Shown: positions 11,966-21,935 of the stretch, in pieces
How positions within the stretch are numbered: position 1 is the first letter of the stretch
Layout: each line of letters opens with the position of its first letter
Source: Arenicola marina
Lineage: Eukaryota; Annelida; Polychaeta; Arenicolidae
Assembly (NCBI GenBank): GCA_964019135.1
Contig: OZ025249.1
Coordinates: forward strand, 37,833,759 to 37,897,758
Direction: 5' to 3'
DNA length: 64,000 bases
Program-made: the position numbers and the translations under genes
The notes under the pieces: model-generated
The model's database searches: none
Told to the model about the DNA's origin: nothing
The model's input: the letters and a program-made list of their open reading frames with translations, nothing else

Positions 11966-14900
11966 ATGGGGGCGAATAACTCGCGACAGCTGAGCAAGTT
12001 GGAGAAAGCCCTTATGGCTCTGGATGCGGCCAACAATCTGGAGAAGGCCATGGCCACCAGCCGACTTCCGGCGGAAATGGTCCAGAAGATGCACAAGACT
12101 TTTACGGTAATAGCTTCGACTTCGCATGAAATCGTACAACAAAATAAATAGTTGAAGAGAGCTTCACAGTTATCGAGGGTTTCATTTCCCAATTAGGTGC
12201 TTTAGAGATCACCAAAGAGACGTAGGGGCCTGCCTGGTAGCTGAGTGGGCTAGAGCGTTCGGTTTGAGTGTTCTGGCCACCCGAGAGCCTAACAGCACAT
12301 GGATCGGTGGTTCGAGCCCTGCTGTGGCCATGTCTGTGTGGTCGCAGGATAAAGATCCCATGTCTTTCTTCGTAAGGAGTAGGGGGTCACCCACATGGAT
12401 CCACTCGCCCTTCCTTCTCCCATTGACGCGATATGACCAAAAGTGGTAAAGCGTCCTGAATATACAACCAACCAACCAAAAACACGTGCTCTAATTACGG
12501 TTTGTGCGTAAGGAATCGAGTGCATGTGAATTTTTTTTGTTTGCTTCCGGTCTAGATATTTCTGACTGCAAAATCAAAATATTATTAGGGGGGCGGGGGG
12601 CAAGGGATATTTCCGTTCCTCGGGGACGGACTTTTCATTTCACCGTTAATTAAATTCTTCGTGAACTGGGAATGACATATTAGCCGACCGCCGTGATAAA
12701 TGATTTTCATTAATCGTGAACTGAGAAATCACAAATTTATATCATGTATCCGACCTTTCCATTGTATGCGTGGAGTCCTCCAATTAATTCAGTGCTATCT
12801 GGGATTTATTCTTCGTGATTTGGGAACACGATCATCCTTGCCACCCCCCCCCCCCTATTAAGTAAATACGACGTAGATATCTCCATTATGCATGCGGTCT
12901 GTTCGATCAGACAGTTCGAAGTGTTGCGTTTGGAGGAAAAGCATAGATGTTTGCATTTCCGCGACAAAGGGAGCTACATGAGTCGATATAAGGAGCGTTC
13001 CTACCTAACCATATATACCGCGCGCAGACATTCTATTAACCTATTAATCACGTCATACGATAGGTATGACGAACATATGTAGCAGTGCTGCAGTCAGATA
13101 ACAAAGTGGGTCTAAACCGATTCTTGTGTGGTTAAAATGTGCGGGATGATACTGGGGCCAAAATTCCAGATGCTTCATTTTGCATGCTATTCATGCACTT
13201 TTCAAATTCTTTGCTCTCTGATCACGTGACACCAGTTAGAGTGGCTCGCAGATGCGAAAATGAACCCTCATTCCAAATATAACGAATTGAAATGCACAGC
13301 ACACACCATTGAGGACTAGCATCGACGTAGAGCGATAAGTATCGCTGCCTCATATAAGACTATACAATCACTACGGGATCTGATCGAGAACTCACGAGAC
13401 AGGGATACTTATGTTCTACATCATGCATATGAAGTTTTTTTTTAATTGTTATTGATTATCTTTTGTTTTGTATGTCAAAATGCGACATATATATAGCATA
13501 GTAACATAATAGTAACAATGTAACACTATGTAGATATCCCACATAGGTCTCATATATGATTACATTCAGACCATTTGATCCCAAGTGAGTAAGCCGTCTG
13601 CGAATATACATCACCTGTAAACGTATTGTCAGTCTACCACCTACCTCCCCCCCCCCCTTTTCCAAACTGCATGTGTAATATACATCTGTGAATCCCCATG
13701 CCAATGTCTGAGTGCTATGGTTAGTTATCAACTACCGCAGAAAACACGTTTAAAGAATAGAACCTGCTGAGCGACGCAGTTTTGAGTTATGCGGAGGTTG
13801 ATGTCCATTTCCCGCAATGAACATGACGGTCGAGAGCCTAACGCGCTCGCCGGAAAGCCATTCCCGTGGACCTGAAGTGCCCAGTTTAATTGCAATTGGT
13901 GAATTAAGATCACCCCCGTTTTTTTTTACGTTGTACATGAATCATTTTCAGGGTTGTTCCACATTTGTTTAGTTCCATGTTCAGTTTTCTTTGTACTTTT
14001 CTTTTTCCGTTGCTTGTTTGCTGTACTGATCATGTATACGCATTTTAAAAATGCTATTGCCAATTTGCGCTGTGAATGCTATTATTCTGATTCAGTTTAA
14101 CCTGAGTGCAGTTAGAACCAAGGTAGTGCGTGGAAAGTCTCGTTTGAACCTTTTAAATGCTGGACACGCATAACACAGAAAGTGAGTCATTATTGAGGGG
14201 GTGGGGGGGAGGGGTATGCGTTACGGTTGGGTTTTTCATTTCAAAGTGAACTGGGAATGGGGTATTAGCCGACCGCCGTGATTAAGGATTTTCATTAATC
14301 GTGAACTGGGAATTTTAATGTTAAATATCCTCGAATCGGAGAATCGTCAATTTAGTATCGTGCAGCCGCACTTCCATTTCATGCGGAGAGTTCTGCTTTT
14401 AATTCATCGTGATCTGGGAATAAAGAAATTTATTCTTCGTGATCTGGGAACACGACCCTCCCTTGCCCTCCCCCCCCCCCCTATTGACGCAATTCGGTGG
14501 TGTTGAACAGAATTTGTTGCTCAATATGCTGAAATCCAACGGTAGTGAAGACACAGATGATAATTCAGAGGTTGATTACATAAAACTGTCACCCTACTAC
14601 ACAGAAGACCAATTTTTAAGGACTCTCCATGACATCCAAGGTGAATTCTCTATATGGAGCATCAACGTAACCTCTATGTCTTCGAAATTTGATGAGTTGA
14701 AAGTGTTGACAGATACTTTGAGTAGTAACAAAATTGAAATATCTGCAATATGTTTGCAAGAAAGTTGGTTGTCTGACGATTCCAACTTGTCACTGTATGC
14801 CATAGAGAATTACACCATTATCTCTCCTGGGAAGTACTGCAGCGCGCGGCGGACTGATATATTTAAGCAATAATTTCAAGTGCAAAATTTTTGCCGCACC

Positions 14901-17900
14901 CGTTCGATCTGATATATGGCAAGGGCAATTCATAGAAATTATGGGGCATCACTCTACGCGAAAAAACATTATATTAGGAAATATATATCGGCAAACATGC
15001 GATGTCAATGATACCTATATTAGATTCACCGAAGAATTGTCCACTACCCTTCACCATCTCGGAAAAAAACCTAGCGAGGTTGTCATTGCTGGTGACTACA
15101 ATATAGATCTTCTCTGTATAAATGAAAACCCTGTTTTTAGTGAGTATTTAGACACTGTTCTTTCTTGGAGTCATTTCCCCAAAATAACTCTCCCAACAAG
15201 GCAATTTTTACAATTTTTAGTTGATAACTTCCTTTGTAAACTGACACCAAATACATGAAGTACCACTGCTGGCATAATAATCAAGGGCCTGTCTGACCAT
15301 CTGCCATATTTCATTTCCTTCAATGTTAATATTTGACTCTCAAATAAAACACCTACTCATGTACAGGTGCAAAAAAGGGACCAAAATTCCCTTCAAAGCT
15401 TCAAAGCCAACCTTGCCAAGGCAGATATAAACAGTAAACTGAATGATGAAATGCATGCTAATCCACACATCAATTATAAAATACTTGCGGATATATTTAT
15501 TAAGGCTAAGTCGGACATTTTACCAAGCAAAACAGTCAAATTCAATAAGTATAAACATAAGAAGTCGGTATGGGTAACAAAGGGAATAATCAAGTCTATT
15601 TTCTTCAGGGACAAACTCTACAGGAAACTAAGAGAAACGCAACAAAATTCAATGCAATATGGAACATTGAAACCAAACTTAAAGACGTATAGCACAACAT
15701 TGCAAAAAATGATAGTTGAAGCCAAAAAGGAACATTATCTTAAACGCTTTGACAAATCCAAGCAATCATATTAAAGGGACCTGGTAAGAAATCAAATGCC
15801 TCCTCAATAATAAACAGGTGACGAAAGACATTCCGGATTACTTTAATATCGATGGAAAAATTATATGAAATAAACAGGTAATAGCAGACCATTTCAACAG
15901 TTTTTTTGCCAACATCGGTACAACACTCTGCGGAAATCTAGATTGCACTAACACTATGTCCTATGAGTCTTATTTGAAACCCCTACCCAGATTAAACAAA
16001 TTATGTCTCACAGAAGTAAATAAGACCATGATATTGGAGGCCATTAACGAATTAAAACCTAAATGTAGTTCGGGCCACGATGGAGTCTCAGGAAAACTGC
16101 TTAAGATAATCAAAGAAGATATATGTGACAGTATTACTTTGATAATCAATCAGTGCCTGGCGACAGGGATCTTCCCCGACCAGTTAAAACATGGCCAAGG
16201 TAATTCAAGTTTTCCAAAAAGAAGATAACACAAATATTAATTACTTTTGACCAATATCATTACTACCAGCTATTTCAACATTTTTCGATAAAATTATATT
16301 CAACTTCCTGTATGACCATTTTCAGAAGCTAAATCTCTTTAATTCTAGCCAGTATGGCTTTAGAAAAAAAAATCCACTGAACATGCCACATTAGAACTGA
16401 TAGATAGAACCATACAAAAGCTAGATGAAGGCAACATACCTATTCGTATATATCTGGACTTATCCAAGGCATTTGATACATTAAATCATGATCCTATTAA
16501 ACAAGCTTGACCACTATGTATCCGGAACTGCTCTAAATCTTCTTAGAAGTTATCTGAACAATCGCAAAGAGTACGTTATGATTGATAACACAAGATCGGA
16601 AGTTATGCCTGTCACACGCGGGGTTCCCGCAAGGTTCCATTCTAGGACCGCTTCTCTTTATTATATATACTAATAATCTACCTCACGCTTGCCATATCTT
16701 TAAATTTATAGTATACGCTGATGATACTACACCCTTTAGCACATTGGATATATTAATAACCAGCAAAAGTAATGAAGCTAAAAGCATAAATAACGAATTA
16801 TCTAAGATAAGTAATTGGTTGAAAGTAAATGATCTGTGCCTAAACCAAATATATATTATTTTACAAGCCGCAGAAAAAGTAAAACTACCAGAGTTATATA
16901 TTGACAAGAACAAACTAGAGTGTGTCGACACACTTGATCTGCTGGGACTAACATTAGATAAACATTTAACATGGTACAGTCACACAAACAAATTTGCTGC
17001 AAAATTAAGTAACGTGGTTGGTGTTCTGAAAAGGCTAGGACAGTTCCTGCCCAAAACAAACTGTATACCATATATATGGCCCTATTTCAGAGTCAGCTAT
17101 ACTATTGCATACTGGCTTGGGGATATCGAGCAGACAGGCTATTCAAAGTTAAAAAACGGGCAATTATAACAAAAAGCAATTATATTGCCCATATCGATCC
17201 GCTATTTAAATATCTTAAAATATTAAAACTAAACGATATGATACATTACAACAGCTAAAGTTCTACCACCGTTTCAATAATAATAACTTACCCACATATT
17301 TCCTGAAACACTTGACATTTCTCAAAATAAATGACCTACACAATTATAATACAAGACAAAAGGACACGTCCTTGTGCCGAAAACTAAACACAAATTTAGC
17401 GAATTAACGTTGAGACACAGTCTCACGCAACACTTAAATAATAGACCCCGGCATATCATTCGCAAAGTAACTCCACATTCGCTAGCAAGTTACGCATCTC
17501 TTATCAAAGAACACTTCTTAGATGGTTATCATGACTATTGCAATGTACGTTATTGTTATGTTGTAATGTACGTATGCGATAACTGTATCATCAGTTGTGT
17601 TTTCTTGGTTCTGTTTTTGTTCCTGTCTATTCTCACATACCATATTTGCCGTTAACTTTAACTTTAATATATTCATACCTATCTTATATCTGATAGCATT
17701 AAAGTCGATATTGTTTTAGTGCAACTGGCCTGCTTCCCTTTTTTTTTTGAGAGAGAGAGAGGGCCCCATGCTAGCGACTGCTCAGTTGTCTTAATAGGAT
17801 CTCCTCGGTCAAGCAATCTACACCACTGTCCCTATGTTTGAATTTTTTTCATTTGCATTTATGTTTGTTTCGTTCTGCTATGTATGCTTTACCAGAAATA

Positions 17901-20108
17901 AAATGATTCTGATTCTTTTCATCCAGTGACGTCACGCGCAGCTCAATCTTTCGAATGGGTTTGTGCGTGCGGCAAACGCATGTAAATAGGTGAAGGTCTA
18001 CTCCAATAAGATTACATGATTCATGGTGTAATTCCCGGCGAGGTAACTAGATAAAATCGTACCCATCCAAGTACAAAGAAATGTGTAAACTTAGGGCCCA
18101 TCCACCTACTAGCCGAGAAAGATGCACGACTTTGGCATGATCTACTATGACAAATATCTTTAGGATATTCGCCAGTCCCTAGCAGTCAATTACAGTCAAT
18201 ATAGGCCTAAATGAAGGATATATCACTGTGTATTTTGCGGGAAGATAATTTTATATGAGTGTACAGTCTGGATATTTTACACCAAAATAAATTGTGGTAT
18301 AATGTAAATAATGTATAATCTCTTAAAATCTGGTTACAGGATTCTTGCCCCAATCAGGAGATGGACAGAGACAAGTTTAGAACTTTCTACCAGAACTTCT
18401 TCTCCGGCGGCAAGAGTGGGTGTTTCGAATTCTTCGACCATCTGTATCGAGCCTATGACGTCGACGGAAGCGGCTACCTGGATTTCTTCGAGTTTCTCCA
18501 GGTACCTCAACATGTCCAACCACTATATCCTGAATGACAACCCGCCTTGCCACTATATACATGTATTTGCATTCATTTTTCTCTGTATGTCAACTCATAT
18601 TACCCTAACAAATCGTGCTGATGGAAATGAACAGTTCATACTGTCAGTGAATTCTATGTACATGTATATATATAGTCAAACCGTTCCTACTGGCCTCGAC
18701 TAAACGACCCCTTAGGTGGAGGGGCTGATTCAAGACCGGGAAAACGTGCGTTCGACTCTCGCCGGACATCAAACAGGCGCCATTATATACATATATAAAC
18801 GATGCATTTTTTCCCAGTTAATCGTTCATTGTCAAACATGCAACTCTAAATAGCGTTTGTAAGTAAATGCCAACTTACCTCCAGAAAATGACCTGGGTAC
18901 ATAGTGTCCGCCCGCCCACGCAATTGATGTGGACTAAGATGGACTTACACATATCCCCAGATTGCCTGCCCTCGTAACTCATTTTAAATATGTCCAGAAA
19001 GGTGTGTACATTTAGGCCCATGACATACAACATACAACATCTCCCGTCCGTCTATTTCTTGTATGACAGTTAATCATAAAGAATTCATTAAGTACGCCGC
19101 ACAGAGGCGCCACGGCGTGGTCTGTAGCTGCGCCCTCATGAAACGACTTAATTGAATCCAGATTGCTGAAACTCTATACTGCGGTTCGACGGAAGAGAAG
19201 CTGGATTTGACCTTCCGCGTCTGTGACGTCGACGGCAACGGAACAGTTGAAGAGGAGGAACTTCAGGACATCATCGGAGTAAGTAGTACTGAACTACAGA
19301 ACGAAATAAGTGGACGTACCTTACGGTGACGTCCTATACTTGTAATAAATATATATGCGAGGCTATTATTTCAACGCTGTGCAAAGCCGGGTGTAAATTG
19401 ACCTTGAGATCCCTGTTGTTAAATGGAACTGGAGGATAAAATAAGCTGCACGGATAAATGAAACGTCTTAGCTGTCAGTCGGTAGCTACAGCCATTTCAG
19501 CTGTCAATGGAGTTCTAATCCCCCTTCGCCATCAGTCGGTTACTAAAGACCATCTTATCTGTCAGTCGGTGAGGCCCATTATAGCTGTCAGTCGGTAACT
19601 ACAGACCTTATTCGCTGTCAGTGGACATCTGCAGATCATCTCTGCTGCTGTTTGGTAGCTACGATCTATCTTTGATGTCAGTCGGTAAATAAACCCCACA
19701 TTAGCTGGCAGTGGATTATGACAGCGCACTTGAGCTGGCATTGGGTAATGACAGCCCGCCTTAGCTGGCATAATGTAATTGCAGCCTATCGCAGCTATCA
19801 GCGGGTAACTATAGCCCGTCTCAGATGTTAATGGGTATCTACAATCTATATGAGCTGTCAATCGGTAACTAAAGGCCATCTCAACTGGTTTCTGTTCCCT
19901 CTTCCAGGCCATGCTCCAGATGTCGGAAATGGCCGAAGCGGAGAGACTGCGGCTGCCTCCAGTCCTGGCCAGATCCATCTTCAAGCGTCTGGACACGGAT
20001 GGGGACGGTCATCTGACAAAGAAAGAGTTCATTGAAGGATGCGCCAATGAACCTCTCATTTACGATATTTTCAAAGCGGCTTTTACCCTGGAAAACAAGG
20101 GTACTTAG
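11966..20108 (+). CDS. NCSL-A: neuronal calcium sensor-like EF-hand protein
   Basis: Four exons, all introns phase 0: 11966-12106, 18340-18501, 19162-19278, 19908-20108 (stop included); 206 residues, a normal length for the NCS/recoverin/visinin family. The start MGANNS fits N-myristoylation at Gly2 with Ser6. Exon 2 opens with DSCPN, matching the Cys-Pro of the degenerate EF1 typical of NCS proteins. EF2 is DVDGSGYLDFFE (end of exon 2), EF3 DVDGNGTVEEEE (exon 3) and EF4 DTDGDGHLTKKE (exon 4); all three have acidic residues at positions 1, 3 and 12. The C-terminus is LENKGT. Family knowledge suggests a membrane-associated Ca2+ sensor that acts on kinases, cyclases or receptors; the partner is unknown. 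Intron 1 is 6.2 kb because a SINE and a LINE lie in it. Introns have GT/AG ends and exons align exactly with those of NCSL-B and NCSL-E. Confidence 0.88.
12227..12479 (+). mobile_element. tRNA-derived SINE, full length
   Basis: Intron 1 of NCSL-A. The A box TAGCTGAGTGGG (12238-12249) fits the pol III consensus, and the B box GGTTCGAGCCC lies 60 bases on (12309-12319). The body carries CCTTCCTTCTCCCATTGACG and GCGATATGACCAAAAGTGG, and the element ends in a CCAA-type tail (ACCAACCAACC). Two 5'-truncated relatives lie at 41651 and 55416. Confidence 0.85.
12580..12862. repeat. Dispersed repeat with G-run start and C-run end (copy 1)
   Basis: About 285 bp. It begins in a G run and ends in a C run, and contains TTAGCCGACCGCCGTGAT, GATTTTCATTAATCGTGAAC and ATTCTTCGTGAT. 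A second copy lies at 14190-14490. The opposite G and C ends suggest a small inverted-repeat element. Confidence 0.75.
12880..13060 (-). repeat. Dispersed family A fragment
   Basis: Contains CATTATGCATGCGGTCTGTT, GATGTTTGCATTTCCGCGAC and ACCGCGCGCAGACATTC. The same family, often in the other orientation, occurs around 37360-37480, 41470-41600, 42190-42440, 42590-42690, 44510-44940, 53740-53990 and 54110-54200. Confidence 0.7.
13324..13423. repeat. 100-bp inverted-repeat (hairpin) element
   Basis: The left arm (13324-13351) contains ATAAGTATCGCTGCCTC. The right arm (13396-13423) read in reverse gives ATAAGTATCCCTGTCTC, and the match extends outward through GTAGA. The spacer CACTACGGGATCTGATCGAG recurs near 40817-40836, so this is probably a small MITE. 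Confidence 0.65.
14190..14490. repeat. Dispersed repeat with G-run start and C-run end (copy 2)
   Basis: Homologous to 12580-12862, with TTAGCCGACCGCCGTGAT and CGTGATCTGGGAACACGA. It ends in a run of C just before the LINE coding remnants begin. Confidence 0.75.
14500..17915 (+). mobile_element. Broken LINE (non-LTR retrotransposon) in intron 1
   Basis: Fragments in several frames spell a single endonuclease-reverse transcriptase ORF. AP-endonuclease pieces lie at about 14640-15240 (CLQESWLSDD, VIAGDYNIDLL). RT pieces lie at about 16020-17160: YLDLSKAFDTLNHD, LLRSYLNNRK, QGSILGPLLFIIYTNNLP and the catalytic YADD in FIVYADDTT. The C-terminal part runs to about 17520. Several frameshifts and stops mean no working protein. 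The 3' end has AAATAAAATGATTCTGATTC near 17898-17917, an ATTCTG-type tail. Jockey/CR1/L2-like by motif; I cannot place it more exactly. It lies in the sense direction of NCSL-A. Confidence 0.88.
19440..19895 (+). repeat. 30-bp minisatellite in intron 3 of NCSL-A
   Basis: About 14 to 15 diverged units of roughly 30 bp carrying AGCTGTCAGTCGGTAACTA followed by CAGCCCATCT-like sequence. The same array is in intron 3 of NCSL-E (60845-61270, about 14 units) and, shorter, of NCSL-B (35030-35185, about 5 units). Antisense frames over it are repeat artefacts. Confidence 0.9.
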
Positions 20109-21205
20109 AGTGCTGGACTGTGATGAGTTAGATCTGCAGATCTTATGATGTATCTGGGTCTTTTTGGTTTATGTAATGCCAGGTTTCAGAGGATAACGAC
20201 ATGAACACATAGCCAAGCGATCATATTCTGCTCGGTATGGTGTGGAACAACATGTGCATATATTTCGACTTCACACCAATGGTTTAGTGCAGTGTGGATT
20301 CATTTGCAACTGTTTACAATTGATGGGTTACAAAGGCAGGGTCGCGTACATAAATATGTAGTTATTATACAACTATCACAAAATAATGATATTAATAATG
20401 ATGCTGTAAAAATACTATGGATTAATGGCATACACGAATCCGATTTCTTTTTAACATGAATAGTTACGCAAATCGTGTAGCCTTGGTTTGAGTCTGTGGA
20501 AGGTTCTAGGAATCTTTGATGTACTGTATATTGAAGTTATATAAATGCATTTCCTAAATACCGCCATTTATGCCTTGTTTGCTTGCCGTACAGTATGTTA
20601 CTGCCTTGTGGCTGAATTCAGGTTAATAATACAGGTCCCACTATAACGCGATTCAGCATTTGATGTCAAACATATAATAAGTGATCATTTCGTGTTAATG
20701 TCTTAATTACCTTTACCTTAAAAATATGTTTCAACATAAGACGGATTAGTTAATACTATCGAAAGAAACTAAAGAGACATTTGTTTTGTGTATCAAATTT
20801 ATAACAATCATATTCCTGCTCCCAAAAACTAAAACAATATTGCATATCGTATTAAGATACGTAGCACTTATTTGAATGAATATTTCTATTCAGCACAATA
20901 ATTAAATATTATTGAGTTGATGGTCGTGTTAACTAAGTTAGTACCGTATCGTTAGTTTTGAAGCAGGCTAAAATCTGTAACCGGATCCAAACCGCCCTGC
21001 GGCCCCTTCAGTAACCAATCGTTGTCATGGTGACATTGCATAGAACACTGAAACATGACGTCATACACAAATGAACTAGGCCTATATATATAGCTTTATT
21101 GAATCCGGGAGAAAAGGCAACATTCACGCTAACGGCTACGATGGCAGATATATTGAGAGTACATCAGAACATCATCAACGTACCAAAGATATTAGAACCT
21201 TAATA
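20109..21205. other. 3' flank of NCSL-A
   Basis: The first 100 bases (GATGAGTTAGATCTGCAGAT and onward) are conserved behind exon 4 of the NCSL copies A, B, C and E and psi-G, so they are probably 3' UTR. No AATAAA was found close by. The rest is AT-rich and matches the NCSL-E 3' flank. No other gene is seen. Confidence 0.6.
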
Positions 21206-21210
21206 TCTTT
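21206..21210. repeat. Target-site duplication (left) of BEL element
   Basis: TCTTT stands directly before the left LTR and again directly after the right LTR (28264-28268). The paralogous empty site at 63264-63268 has it once. Five base pairs is usual for BEL/Pao elements. Confidence 0.93.
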
Positions 21211-21726
21211 TGTTACTGACGAATGTCAACACAGGGAATATATCAAACGCGTCCTTTGATTGTCCTTTTATTTTTGACGTATCAGGTGGTCGTGACGGGT
21301 GACGGGTGACAGGGTGACAGTGTGACGGGGTGACGGGGTGACAGCCGGGTTGACAGGTGACGTTGGTATCTGGACGGTTTGACCTGCGTAAGAACACACA
21401 GGACCGTTGGCCAGTTAAATTAAACAAATACGTCAATTATAATACAGTAACTATAACAATCAGACTACCTGTGGCTTTCTATGAAGAAACTTTAGCTTAC
21501 ATAATTGCTATACTTATTAAATACGAGGCACACGACATACTCACTTTGTTTATCCCTGAACATAAAACACAACCTCCCTGTGTGGCGCTAGACAATGAAC
21601 TACAGGTAACAGGTGACAGGTAATAATAGCCTGGCTGCTATATCGCTGAGTGCATTGGCCAGCACGAGTGCACTGGCCCGTAACCAAAACTATGGGCAGC
21701 CTAAACATCCATATCTGTCCGTTACA
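21211..21726 (-). repeat. 3' LTR of BEL element
   Basis: 516 bp. On the minus strand it starts TGTAACGGACAG and ends CAGTAACA. I compared it by eye over its full length with 27748-28263 and found no difference. It contains a short GTGACGGG/TGACAGG tandem motif at about 21295-21360. Confidence 0.95.
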
Positions 21727-21745
21727 CCGGCCCCAAAATGGGGCA
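21727..21745 (-). other. Candidate polypurine-tract region
   Basis: On the minus strand CATTTTGGGGCCGG lies directly before the 3' LTR. It is G-rich but short for a polypurine tract, and with the neighbouring GCCCC it forms a small inverted repeat. Confidence 0.35.
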
Positions 21746-21935
21746 TAAATTTAACCCATTTAACCAGCAATTCCAAGGACAGAATCCGATACAAATACAC
21801 ATTAAACCAATTGGTGAAAGATCAAACTATACAATTTGTAACAGAAATACATTAAGTAGCAGATCAGAGTACACAAACACACCACTAAAAAACAACCGAA
21901 TCAATTATAGTAATTAATCTGCATCTACAATTCTA

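Larger units (their letters stand above)
17590..21205 (+). repeat. Segmental duplication, left copy (part 1)
   Basis: From the LINE 3' end through NCSL-A exons 2-4 and the 3' flank, this sequence matches 58930-63263 almost base for base, introns included. The block goes on at 28264-28640 after the BEL element, matching 63264-63545. Confidence 0.92.

Noticed and set aside
18709-18776. B-box-like GCGTTCGACTCTCGC in intron 2 of NCSL-A (also 33620-33680 and 60105-60150)
   Set aside because: It looks tRNA-like but has no good A box or acceptor stem; it is shared simply because the introns are homologous. At most an old tRNA relic.
19562-19996. 144-codon antisense frame over NCSL-A intron 3 and exon 4
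   Set aside because: It spans the 30-bp array and the reverse of a clear EF-hand exon; the 60888-61373 frame is its duplicate.
21295-21360. Short GTGACGGGT direct repeats as a possible CRISPR-like array
   Set aside because: They are simple tandem motifs inside the BEL LTR with no spacers, in a eukaryotic context.
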